From contig CAKSIT010000024.1 in assembly GCA_934462925.1 (NCBI GenBank), positions 1-27,186 on the forward strand: 27,186 nucleotides of DNA. The letters are read 5' to 3'. This DNA is from an uncultured Oscillospiraceae bacterium (GTDB lineage: Bacteria > Bacillota > Clostridia > Oscillospirales > Ruminococcaceae). Below are positions 1 through 6,542 of this stretch, in pieces. Made by a program: the position numbers and the translations under genes. Position 1 is the stretch's first letter, and each line of letters begins with the position of its first letter. The notes beneath the pieces were generated by a model. The model worked only from the letters and a program-made list of their open reading frames with translations. It did not search any database and was not told the origin of the DNA.

Positions 1-458
1 AAGAGATACACTGGCGTTTACCGAATGTTTGAAACTGTGCCCCGTTTTTGGGGGCGATTATGCGGTGTTGCCTTAATACTGCTATAATGGAATGTATCAC
101 TTCCGACTGGCACATTGCGCCTGCGATTTCTTCCCATGTATGCGCGCTCAAATCCAGCATTTCGGGCGCGAACGTAGGCATTCTGTCCTTCCATTTCTTC
201 ACCCTCAGCGCTTTGTATAGGCGCTTTTCAAACTTCTTTTCCAAAAACCATTTTTTATTGTAATCGAACCTGTTGTGGAAAATTCCGTTTACACCAAACC
301 CGACCGCCAGCCGCATGACATAATGGTAGCTGAAAGTCCCGAATGTAATAGCTATGCTCAGCGCCGCGGCGCTCGAGCTGCATTGATAAATCACGGCAAA
401 TAAAATCGTCAGCGCAACAAAAGCCGCCGCTGAAATCTTAATAATCTTAGCAAACATA
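1..458 (-). CDS. Glycosyl-4,4'-diaponeurosporenoate acyltransferase-like membrane protein (partial, runs off the window)
   Basis: The gene starts at ATG 456-458 behind an AGAGG ribosome site, and 152 codons are open to the window edge. Residues 8-25 and about 32-56 look like membrane segments. The middle, KKWKDRMPTFAPEMLDLSAH (87-106) followed by EEIAGAMCQSEVIHSII (109-125), matches from memory the Lys-Trp-Lys and Glu-x-x-His core of the CrtO/staphyloxanthin acyltransferase family, which in many Clostridia is a small stand-alone protein of unknown substrate. The carotenoid role is known only for Staphylococcus and should not be assumed here. From about residue 129 the usual Ser-Phe-x-Pro continuation is missing and the sequence becomes polar, which hints at a breakpoint near base 72. 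No promoter is seen directly upstream; three 91 bp repeats lie between it and the next gene. Family call fairly sure, function unknown. Confidence 0.6.
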
Positions 459-486
459 TAATCCTCTTTTCATGCGGCGGGGCGGC

Positions 487-746
487 GGAGTGCCTCCGCT
501 GTCAGTTCCGGCTGAATGCGCTGTTTTGGTGTAGGTTTTCACACGCGGGCAGAGTGGCTCGACAAAAGGAAATTCGCGGAGTGCCTCCGCCGTCAATTCC
601 GGCTGAATGCGCTGTTTTGGTGTAGGTTTTCACACGCGGGCAGAGTGGCTCGACAAAAGGAAATTCGCGGAGCGCCTCCGCCGTCAATTCCGGCTGAATG
701 CGCTGTTTTGGCGCAGGTTGTCACACGCGGGCGGGGCGGTTCGATA
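487..746 (+). repeat. Three head-to-tail copies of a 91 bp repeat (copies A, B, C)
   Basis: Copies begin at 487, 578 and 669, an exact 91 bp period. A and B are almost identical; C diverges after about 743, where it meets the stop codon of the lipoprotein gene. Each copy opens with a perfect hairpin (GCGGAG, TGC, CTCCGC) and contains a second potential hairpin, TGCGC/GCGCA, complete only in copy C and the later copies. Further copies lie at 1385-1469 and, inverted, at 2007-2104. No open reading frame of the repeat looks like a protein. The copies separate the lipoprotein gene from the partial acyltransferase gene. Confidence 0.9.
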
Positions 747-748
747 CA

Positions 749-1291
749 TTATTCGGTATCAGCGATTTGAATGCCGAAGTTGTTAATTACCAATTCCCCT
801 ACAGAAAGTATTTCGTCTTGCATAAATTGATATTTCTCAACAACCAGCTTGTTATCGCTAAGGTTTAACCTAAAATCAAAATTTCCTCTGTCGGACAATT
901 CATAACTTTTTCCTGCGACATAATCATATACAATTATGCGGCTGTCAATAAGACCTGAACCCATACTGATCGTTGAGCATAGCTCCGGTTTCCCGTCGCC
1001 TGTTAAATCGCTGAAATAAACGCTCCAAATCGGCATACCCCAATATAAAGGAACGATTTCTTCCGTTACAGCTTCGATTTTTTCATAACTGCACCGAAAA
1101 GTAACATCGGGATACTCGTTGAGGGTAATTTCGCGTGTTCCGTCAACTATTATTTCATCGTCTTGTAATGTGTCAAACCATTTAACTGCACCGAATAGAG
1201 TATCATCTTCGGATACATTATTTTGGTTTCTACAGCCTGTTGCTGAAATCAAAAATATAAGGCATAACATAATTGCTATCGTCTTTTTCAT
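749..1291 (-). CDS. Small lipoprotein with an acidic Ca-loop-like motif, found also at the C-terminus of M56/BlaR1-type proteins
   Basis: The protein has 180 residues and starts at ATG 1289-1291, six bases after GTGGGGG. An upstream in-frame ATG at 1331-1333 has no ribosome site and falls in the shared repeat leader, so it was not chosen. Residues 1-20 form a lipoprotein signal with lipobox SATGC, so the mature protein should be anchored outside the membrane. A segment of the type VYFSDLTGDGKPELC, followed by a Gly-Ser-Gly-hydrophobic stretch and IIVYDY, resembles a domain remembered from the C-termini of Clostridial M56-family antirepressor proteins; the DLTGDGKPE loop looks like a calcium-binding FG-GAP/dockerin-type turn. 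Here the domain is free-standing. The gene is AT-richer than the core genes and has its own promoter (1351-1379). Function unknown. Confidence 0.75.
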   Translation of the reverse strand: MKKTIAIMLCLIFLISATGCRNQNNVSEDDTLFGAVKWFDTLQDDEIIVDGTREITLNEYPDVTFRCSYEKIEAVTEEIVPLYWGMPIWSVYFSDLTGDGKPELCSTISMGSGLIDSRIIVYDYVAGKSYELSDRGNFDFRLNLSDNKLVVEKYQFMQDEILSVGELVINNFGIQIADTE

Positions 1292-1297
1292 AGTCAG

Positions 1298-1327
1298 CCC
1301 CCACAAATTACGATTTATCGTGCAGCC
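1298..1327 (-). repeat. Truncated repeat tail in the lipoprotein leader
   Basis: About 28 bases matching the distal end of the 91 bp repeat family (CGATAAATCG, AATTTGTGGG on the minus strand) sit immediately before the lipoprotein start. They align with the end of copy E in front of the kinase gene and supply the ribosome site. The rest of the repeat is absent here and is replaced by a short hairpin, TCGTGC/GCACGA. Confidence 0.7.
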
Positions 1328-1350
1328 AAGCACGACATACTTCCAAATGT

Positions 1351-1379
1351 ATTATATCATAGCCTTGTGATTATTTCAA
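1351..1379 (-). promoter_or_regulatory. Promoter of the lipoprotein gene
   Basis: On the minus strand: TTGAAA (1374-1379), 17 bases, TATAAT (1351-1356). The expected start is near 1344, giving a leader of about 50 nt. The -35, -10 and the bases preceding the -10 (CTATGA) closely match the kinase-gene promoter at 2109-2137. Confidence 0.8.
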
Positions 1380-1384
1380 TGCGT

Positions 1385-1469
1385 AGTGCCTCCGCTGTCA
1401 ATTCCGGCTGAATGCGCTGTTTTGGCGCAGGTTTTCACACGCGGGCGGGGCGGCTCGGTAAATGGGAAT
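1385..1469 (+). repeat. 91 bp repeat family, copy D
   Basis: A plus-oriented copy abuts the 3' end of the kinase gene, whose stop codon is at 1470-1472. By eye it matches the inverse of copy E at roughly 78 of 86 positions, so the kinase gene is flanked by inverted copies. Confidence 0.88.
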
Positions 1470-2000
1470 TTAGATTCTTGAAATTATTTCAATAGTTTCG
1501 TTGATAATGTCCTCAAGTTCTTTAGCGCCATCAATCACATAATCGCAAGTTGACAAATGATTTTTCACCATCTGAATATAGGCTATTCTTGCGCATTTCA
1601 AATATGTATCCATTTCATTCCGAATTTCATCTGACGTAGCCTCTTTCATATCTCTAAGAACTCTCCGTGCCATTGCTATATCTAATGGTGTATCAATAAA
1701 TATGCAGCAATCCAAATACGGTTTTATCATCTGGTGTTGGTATGCAAATGGATAGTCCAACAGTAAACAGTCATATTCACCATTGCGGATTATTTTATCA
1801 ATATCAGTTTTTAACGGCGATAAGTCCCATACATGAACATCTGCACCTTCTGACGCCCATTTTGAAAAGTCTTCGACTTCTCCTTCAAATGAGTAGTCAT
1901 CAAAGTGAAGTGACGCTGTTCTTGGAAGCCTATCTTTGATTGCATTTACGACTGTTGTTTTTCCGCCTGCTGTCACAGCTCCAATAGCTATTATTTTCAT
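1470..2000 (-). CDS. P-loop nucleoside/uridine kinase-like NTPase
   Basis: The protein has 176 residues. ATG 1998-2000 was chosen over the adjacent ATG 2001-2003 because aligning this leader with that of the lipoprotein gene puts the ribosome site (GTGGGAG) six bases before it. Residues 1-16 hold a beta strand and Walker A, AVTAGGKT (8-15). FDDY (about 37-40) resembles the Asp-Asp-Tyr/Phe of uridine kinase-like enzymes, and an Arg-rich stretch, ARRVLRDMKE, fits the lid. This suggests an ATP-dependent small-molecule kinase in the cytoplasm; the substrate cannot be read from the sequence. It is shorter than typical uridine kinases (about 200-210 residues). The gene is AT-rich relative to the core genes, has its own promoter and is bounded by inverted copies of the 91 bp repeat, all signs of transfer. 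Confidence 0.75.
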   Translation of the reverse strand: MKIIAIGAVTAGGKTTVVNAIKDRLPRTASLHFDDYSFEGEVEDFSKWASEGADVHVWDLSPLKTDIDKIIRNGEYDCLLLDYPFAYQHQMIKPYLDCCIFIDTPLDIAMARRVLRDMKEATSDEIRNEMDTYLKCARIAYIQMVKNHLSTCDYVIDGAKELEDIINETIEIISRI

Positions 2001-2006
2001 CATATT

Positions 2007-2104
2007 CTCCCACAAATTCCGATTTATCGAGCCGCCTTGCCCGCGTGTGAAAACCCGCGCCAAGACAGCGCATTCAGCCGTAACTGACAGCGGAGGCACT
2101 CCGC
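2007..2104 (-). repeat. 91 bp repeat family, copy E (inverted), forming the kinase-gene leader
   Basis: This is a full copy on the minus strand, from GCGGAGTGCCTCCGC (2090-2104) to AATTTGTGGGAG (2007-2018). It lies exactly between the -10 element and the kinase start, so it would be transcribed as a structured 5' leader and also carries the ribosome site. Confidence 0.88.
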
Positions 2105-2108
2105 AAAT

Positions 2109-2137
2109 ATTATATCATAAACTTATGTTTTTTTCAA
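2109..2137 (-). promoter_or_regulatory. Promoter of the kinase gene
   Basis: On the minus strand: TTGAAA (2132-2137), 17 bases, TATAAT (2109-2114). It is nearly the same as the promoter at 1351-1379, including the TTTATGA/GCTATGA spacer end. Confidence 0.82.
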
Positions 2138-2149
2138 TATCTAAACAAA

Positions 2150-2181
2150 GAAAAAGCGCGGCGTTTACCCAGCCGCGCTTT
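2150..2181 (-). terminator. Rho-independent terminator of the cysteine desulfurase operon
   Basis: On the minus strand a 10-base stem, AAAGCGCGGC/GCCGCGCTTT, is followed by TTCTTTG. It starts 13 bases after the desulfurase stop codon. Confidence 0.85.
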
Positions 2182-2193
2182 ATGCAGTTTCTT

Positions 2194-3339
2194 TCATTCG
2201 CCGAGGGGCATTGCACGCAGCGCCGCGAGCAGCAAATCCACGTCGCGCGGGGCGGTGAACACCGAGGGCGAGAACCGCACTGCGCCCGTTTCGAGCGTAC
2301 CCGCCTTTTTGTGGGCGAGCGGCGCGCAGTGAAGCCCTCCGCGCATATAGAAGCCCTTTGCGCTCAGCATATCCGTTGCCTGCGAGGAGTCGATACCGCG
2401 CAGGTTGAACGACGCCACGGGCGCGTAATGCGCGGAGTTTTCGGGCGTTATGTCGTTGAGCAGCGTAAGCCCGCGTATCTCCCGCGCGCCCGCGCAGAAG
2501 CGGCGGCACAGCATAAGCTCGTGCGAAAGTATGGCGGCGGGCGTTTTCTTTATGACAAAGCGCGCGCCCTCGCCGAGCGCGATAACGCCCGCGGTGTTTA
2601 CCGTGCCGCTTTCAAAGCGGTCGGGCGTAAAGTCGGGCATTTCGGGGCTTTCCGAGGCGCTGCCCGTACCGCCCTCGATAAGCGTTTCAAGCGGGACTGT
2701 GCCGTCGCTTATCAGCAGCCCCGTTCCCATAGGACCGTAAAGCCCCTTGTGACCCGCCGCGCATATAAAGCTCACGCCCCCGCCAACCCGCAGCGGAAGC
2801 ACCCCCGCGCCCTGCGCGGCGTCTATTATCATGGGTATGCCCTTTGCGCGGCACAGCTCGGCGAGCGCTTCTATGGGCGGGCGCAGTCCCGTGACGTTGC
2901 CCGCCGCCGTACATACGAGCGCGCGCGTTTTCGGGGTGATGGCGCGCTCGGCGCTGCGCAGGGTCTGCTCGTCGTCCTCGTAGGTAGTAAAGAGCGTGCA
3001 GCTGCCGCCGTGGCGCTTTGCCGCGGCGTATATCGGGCGAATCACGGCGTTATGCTCTATATCGCTTGCGACAAAGTGACAGCCTTTCACGGCAAGCCCC
3101 TTTATCGCAAAATTAAGCGCGTGCGTGCAGTTTAGCGTGAACACGGTGTTCTCGGGTTCTGCCCCGAAAAGCTCCGCGCAGGAGGCGCGCGCAGCGTACA
3201 CTGCGCTCGAGGTTTCAGCGGCAAAGCGGTGTCCCGCCCTGCCTGGGTTCGCGCCGTATGCGCTCATGGCGTTCTGCCACACGCGGTATACCCGTCGGGG
3301 CTTCGGATAGGTCGTGGCGGCGTTGTCAAGATATATCAC
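2194..3339 (-). CDS. Class V aminotransferase-fold cysteine desulfurase family protein
   Basis: The protein has 381 residues and starts at GTG (3337-3339), seven bases after GGAG. It is a PLP enzyme of the NifS/SufS fold, expected to take sulfur (or selenium) from cysteine as a persulfide. Seen in the sequence: N-terminal IYLDNAATTYPKP, IIDAAQ with the PLP-contacting Asp173, AAGHKGLYGPMGTG with the Schiff-base Lys198, and GGLHCAPLAH with the candidate persulfide Cys338. The last motif is typical of the Clostridial cysteine desulfurase subfamily (TIGR01977, from memory) rather than IscS or SufS proper. Its start overlaps the end of the DUF3343 gene by 14 bases, so the two are translationally coupled. 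No iscU/sufU or tRNA-thiolation gene is next to it, so the sulfur acceptor is unknown; the DUF3343 partner is the obvious candidate. Confidence 0.92.
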   Translation of the reverse strand: MIYLDNAATTYPKPRRVYRVWQNAMSAYGANPGRAGHRFAAETSSAVYAARASCAELFGAEPENTVFTLNCTHALNFAIKGLAVKGCHFVASDIEHNAVIRPIYAAAKRHGGSCTLFTTYEDDEQTLRSAERAITPKTRALVCTAAGNVTGLRPPIEALAELCRAKGIPMIIDAAQGAGVLPLRVGGGVSFICAAGHKGLYGPMGTGLLISDGTVPLETLIEGGTGSASESPEMPDFTPDRFESGTVNTAGVIALGEGARFVIKKTPAAILSHELMLCRRFCAGAREIRGLTLLNDITPENSAHYAPVASFNLRGIDSSQATDMLSAKGFYMRGGLHCAPLAHKKAGTLETGAVRFSPSVFTAPRDVDLLLAALRAMPLGE

Positions 3340-3532
3340 AGTTTACTCCTATCTGCGTGAGCAGCCTGCACACCTCGTTCTTGTCCGCCCCGCCCGCCAC
3401 CATAAGCGAAAACGTACACCCGCCGCGCCCCGTCGTGCGGCGCACCATGCTCTTTATTCCGCTGCGCGCAAGAAACGCGCGCGCCTTTTCCGCCTGCGTA
3501 AAGTTTCTCATGTTTATCGTAAAGCCGTTCAT
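3326..3532 (-). CDS. DUF3343 family protein (putative Se/S carrier-like)
   Basis: A 68-residue protein starting at ATG 3530-3532 behind AAAGGAAG. The fold pattern of one short alpha/beta unit, Q13AEKARAFLARSGI followed by a GRGGCTFSLMV strand and a second helix EVCRLLTQIG, fits DUF3343, a family described as putative Se/S carrier-like and often found beside selenium or sulfur genes. Cys39 after the Gly-rich turn lies where family members commonly carry a conserved Cys or Gly. It is the first gene of the two-gene operon with the cysteine desulfurase. Sulfur carriage is inferred from family and context only. Confidence 0.8.
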   Translation of the reverse strand: MNGFTINMRNFTQAEKARAFLARSGIKSMVRRTTGRGGCTFSLMVAGGADKNEVCRLLTQIGVNCDIS

Positions 3533-3760
3533 AGCATTGCTTCCTTTCAGATTATTGCGGCGCTGCCGCCGCCTGCTTCATTATATGCAGTCAGGGAAAA
3601 AATGGTATGGCGGCTTATCATACACGTCAAAGAAGCGGGATTATACATAATTCGCCGCAATAGATATGTAAAGTGTATAAAATGCGGGGGCGCGCGGGGT
3701 AAAAATTATATAAATGTTTATAAAAATATGAATAATTATGCGCGAAACGGTGCAAAAAAC
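3533..3760. other. Divergent intergenic region between the DUF3343 operon and the amino-acid transporter
   Basis: No coding signal on either strand. It contains a GCGGCG/CGCCGC hairpin near 3557-3572 in the DUF3343 leader and an AT-rich part at 3650-3740 upstream of the transporter promoter. Confidence 0.6.
3602..3630 (-). promoter_or_regulatory. Possible promoter of DUF3343-cysteine desulfurase
   Basis: On the minus strand: TTGACG (3625-3630), 17 bases, TACCAT (3602-3607). A second TATAAT at 3580-3585 lacks a clear -35, so the true start is uncertain. Confidence 0.4.
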
Positions 3761-3789
3761 TTGACATTCGGGAGTTTGTGTGTTATATT
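3761..3789 (+). promoter_or_regulatory. Promoter of the amino-acid ABC transporter operon
   Basis: TTGACA (3761-3766), 17 bases, TATATT (3784-3789). The leader is about 85 nt; no riboswitch or T-box was recognised in it. Confidence 0.85.
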
Positions 3790-3879
3790 GTATTTATGTG
3801 CTTACATGGGCTGAACTGTGTCGGCTCATGGAAAATAAAATGTATAAATTTGTCATCTTCTGAAAGGAGATATCACAGC

Positions 3880-4653
3880 ATGAAAAAGGTACTTTCCGTT
3901 ATTGCGGCAGCTGCAATGCTGCTTTCACTCACCGCCTGCAAGGGCAAGGATACTTCAAGCGGCGCTGCCGACCTTAAGACGCTCAGAGTAGGCGCGGACG
4001 TTGTTTACCCGCCTTTCGAGTACTTCGATACCGACGGCACTACGCCCATAGGCATTGACGTTGAGCTTTCCAAGGCGCTCGGCGAGAAGCTCGGCTGCGA
4101 GGTTGAGATTGTGAACACCGCGTGGGACGGCATTTTCGCAGGCCTTTCCAAGGGCGACTACGACGTTGTTATTTCCGCTGTTACCATTACGCCCGACAGA
4201 CTGCTCGAGTTCGACTTCTCCGACCCCTACATCGAGAACTGGCAGTCCATCGTTACGCTTTCGGGCGCTGATGTAAAGCCCGCAGACCCCTCCGAGCTTG
4301 CAGGGCTTAAGGTAGGCTACCTTGAGGAGTCCACCTCGGACGTTTATCTTACGAATTACATTGCCGAGAACGGCATTCAGGTAGAAACCTTTGAGTACGC
4401 TACGATGATGAACGCTTACGACGACCTCGCCGCAGGCCGCCTTGATGCGGTAATAAGCGACAGCACCGTTGCCACAAAGTATATTGCGGACGAGAGATTC
4501 ACCCAGACATGGCTTCAGACCGACGGCGAGCCTGAGCAGTTCGCGGTTTGCATGCCCAAGGGCAGCGACGACCTTAAGGCGAAGATAAACACCGCACTTG
4601 CGGAGCTTAAGGCTGACGGCACGCTCGACAGCATATTCAACACATATTTCTGA
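3880..4653 (+). CDS. Polar amino-acid ABC transporter substrate-binding lipoprotein
   Basis: The protein has 257 residues, starting at ATG 3880 behind AAAGGAGAT; an in-frame ATG at 3778 lies inside the promoter and was rejected. The signal ends in lipobox LTAC with Cys20. The mature part is a family 3 solute-binding protein (SBP_bac_3): LRVGADVVYPPFEYFD (35-50), GIDVELSKALGEKLG with the usual Asp/Glu, a WDGIFAGLSKGDYDVVISA stretch, and TITPDRLLEFDFSDPY, the ligand-contacting Arg region. It captures an amino acid outside the membrane and delivers it to the permease encoded next. The ligand is unknown; the nearest models are glutamine, cystine or general polar amino-acid systems. The hairpin at 4678-4705 may lower read-through to the permease and ATPase genes. 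Confidence 0.93.
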   Translation: MKKVLSVIAAAAMLLSLTACKGKDTSSGAADLKTLRVGADVVYPPFEYFDTDGTTPIGIDVELSKALGEKLGCEVEIVNTAWDGIFAGLSKGDYDVVISAVTITPDRLLEFDFSDPYIENWQSIVTLSGADVKPADPSELAGLKVGYLEESTSDVYLTNYIAENGIQVETFEYATMMNAYDDLAAGRLDAVISDSTVATKYIADERFTQTWLQTDGEPEQFAVCMPKGSDDLKAKINTALAELKADGTLDSIFNTYF

Positions 4654-4677
4654 TACCGCCGCTCGGCGGACACAGCG

Positions 4678-4705
4678 TTTAGGCAGGCGGCTCAGTCTGC
4701 CTAAA
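4678..4705 (+). terminator. Intercistronic hairpin after the binding-protein gene
   Basis: A 9-base perfect stem (TTTAGGCAG/CTGCCTAAA) is followed by the weak tract GTTGTTT. It probably attenuates transcription or stabilises the upstream mRNA rather than ending the operon. Confidence 0.5.
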
Positions 4706-4772
4706 GTTGTTTAGGGCTGCACCGTTCAAGGGAAAGCGCGGAAGATTCTACTGAAAAAGGGGCTAGAAACAA

Positions 4773-5741
4773 ATGACCGATAACACACAAAACGCCTTTG
4801 TAAGGTTCGTGATAAAGCACAGGGTGCTGCTTATAGTGCTGGCAATTATTATAATCGTCTGCATTCCGCTGTGCATAACCGCGCCCAAGCAGGCAGACTT
4901 TCTTGAGCAAGTGCCGCAGGAGTTCATGGAGCTTGAAGCAAAAAAGGAGTCCGACACCTTTAACAGCATAGGCATTATGTCCGCGTACAAGGCGCAAAAG
5001 CAGATAAGCTCCGCAGACGTGCGCCAGCTTACCATGCTGGGCATTGCAGGGCAGGTAATAAACACCACGGGCAACGGCTTTACAACGTTTTTCGTGAACT
5101 TTGTCGCGTGGCTGCCCTCGCTGCTCAGCGGCGCGTGGATAACCGTTGCGCTTACGGTGTCGTCCGTTGCGGCGGGCGTTATCTGCTCGGTGTTCATAGC
5201 GCTCGGCAAGATGTCGAAGTTCAAGCCGCTGTCGCTCATTTGCCGCGCGTACATCTTCTTCTTCAGAGGTACGCCGCTGCTCATGCAGCTGTACTTCCTG
5301 TGGTTCGGTCTGCCGCTGCTTTTCCCCGCGCTTACGATATCCGACCGCTTCCTTGCGGCGTTTATAGCGTTTACAATGAACTCTGCGGCGTACTGCGCAG
5401 AGAACATAAGAGCGGCCATCGAGTCCATCGACCGCGGCCAGTTTGAGGCGGCAAAGGCGCTGGGCTTCACCTACGGGCAGACAATGCGCAAGATAATCAT
5501 TCCGCAGACCTACCGCCGCCTTATACCGCCTATTGCAAACGAGTTCATCATGGTGCTTAAGGACGCGTCGCTCACTTCCATTATCGCGCTTCAGGACCTC
5601 TCAAAGATAACAAACTCGATTCTTACATCCTCGGGCGAGGTTTCGGTGTATATTGTGTCGATGGTGATATATCTTATTATCACGGCTGTATTCTCTAAGA
5701 TATTTACCGTAACGGAGAAGAAGTTCTCCATGTATGAATAA
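4773..5741 (+). CDS. Polar amino-acid ABC transporter permease (HisM/GlnP type) with N-terminal extension
   Basis: The protein has 322 residues, starting at ATG 4773 behind a rather distant AAGGGG. It is the membrane channel of the importer. The C-terminal ~210 residues form the usual BPD_transp_1 domain: the FFRGTPLLMQLYF motif (163-175), and EAAKALG (225-231) followed by RKIIIPQ (239-245), the EAA loop that docks onto the ATPase. Unlike the usual ~220-residue permeases it has an extra ~100 residues: a hydrophobic segment (about 18-37), then a charged, probably extracytoplasmic stretch (38-100) before the first core segment. Similar extensions occur in Clostridial members of the family. The ATPase gene follows 15 bases downstream. 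Confidence 0.93.
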   Translation: MTDNTQNAFVRFVIKHRVLLIVLAIIIIVCIPLCITAPKQADFLEQVPQEFMELEAKKESDTFNSIGIMSAYKAQKQISSADVRQLTMLGIAGQVINTTGNGFTTFFVNFVAWLPSLLSGAWITVALTVSSVAAGVICSVFIALGKMSKFKPLSLICRAYIFFFRGTPLLMQLYFLWFGLPLLFPALTISDRFLAAFIAFTMNSAAYCAENIRAAIESIDRGQFEAAKALGFTYGQTMRKIIIPQTYRRLIPPIANEFIMVLKDASLTSIIALQDLSKITNSILTSSGEVSVYIVSMVIYLIITAVFSKIFTVTEKKFSMYE

Positions 5742-5756
5742 CGGAGGTGATGCGCT

Positions 5757-6521
5757 ATGTCGATGATAAGAACTGAAAATCTCTGCAAGGATTTCGGAGA
5801 CCTTAAGGTGCTGAAAAACTGCACTCTTTCAATAGAACAGGGCGAGGTGGTATGCCTTATAGGCCCGTCTGGCGCGGGCAAATCCACCTATCTGCGCTCG
5901 CTCAACCATCTGGAGGTAATAACCAACGGCAAGCTCTGGGTAGAGGAAAAGCTGCTTGACGACCGTGAAAACGGCGTAAACCGCGTTAAAATAACCGCCG
6001 AGGAGCGGCAGGCGGCGCTGCTTGAAATGGGCATGGTATTCCAGCGCTTTAACCTGTTCCCGCACCTTACGGTGCTTGAAAACATCATGCTCGCCCCCGT
6101 TGCGGTAAGAAAGCGCGACAAGACCGAAACCGAAAAGCTCGCGCGCGAGCTTCTCGCAAAGGTAGGGCTTTCGCAGAAAGCGGACGCGTACCCCGCGAAG
6201 CTTTCGGGCGGACAGCAGCAGCGCGTGGCTATAGCGCGCGCGCTTGCCATGCAGCCTAAAATGATGCTGTTCGACGAGCCGACCTCGGCGCTCGACCCCG
6301 AGCTTGTGGGCGAGGTGCTGCAGGTTATGAAGCAGCTTGCCGCAGACGGAATGACGATGATAGTGGTAACGCACGAAATGGGCTTTGCAAAGGAAGTTGC
6401 GGACAGGGTGGTATTCATGTACGAGGGCGCTATCCTCGAGGTGGACACGCCCGAGAAGCTCTTTACAAACCCCTCCAACGAGAGAACGAGAACGTTCCTG
6501 CACTCGGTGCTGAACGTTTAA
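5757..6521 (+). CDS. Polar amino-acid ABC transporter ATP-binding protein (GlnQ-like)
   Basis: The protein has 254 residues, starting at ATG 5757 nine bases after GGAGG. All ATPase motifs are present: Walker [10 protein letters not shown] (36-44), Q-loop Gln96, signature LSGGQQQR (149-156), Walker [13 protein letters not shown] (169-180) and switch His206. Length and motifs are typical of GlnQ/HisP-type subunits that power amino-acid import. An unusual charged insert lies between Walker A and the Q-loop (about 62-88). It completes the binding protein-permease-ATPase set of one importer. Confidence 0.95.
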   Translation: MSMIRTENLCKDFGDLKVLKNCTLSIEQGEVVCLIGPSGAGKSTYLRSLNHLEVITNGKLWVEEKLLDDRENGVNRVKITAEERQAALLEMGMVFQRFNLFPHLTVLENIMLAPVAVRKRDKTETEKLARELLAKVGLSQKADAYPAKLSGGQQQRVAIARALAMQPKMMLFDEPTSALDPELVGEVLQVMKQLAADGMTMIVVTHEMGFAKEVADRVVFMYEGAILEVDTPEKLFTNPSNERTRTFLHSVLNV

Positions 6522-6542
6522 GCGGAGATACAGACAGATAGA

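Noticed and set aside
487..746. Possible CRISPR array from the 91 bp copies
   Set aside because: The repeats are contiguous, long and lack unique spacers of constant length.
487..2104. Classical integron attC sites
   Set aside because: No integrase gene is in view, repeat orientation is mixed, and the canonical attC core site (RYYYAAC) was not recognised.
1936..3135. Plus-strand open frame of 399 codons opposite the kinase and desulfurase genes
   Set aside because: It is rich in Arg/Ala/His, has no ribosome site, and lies antisense to two clear genes; it is a GC-bias shadow.
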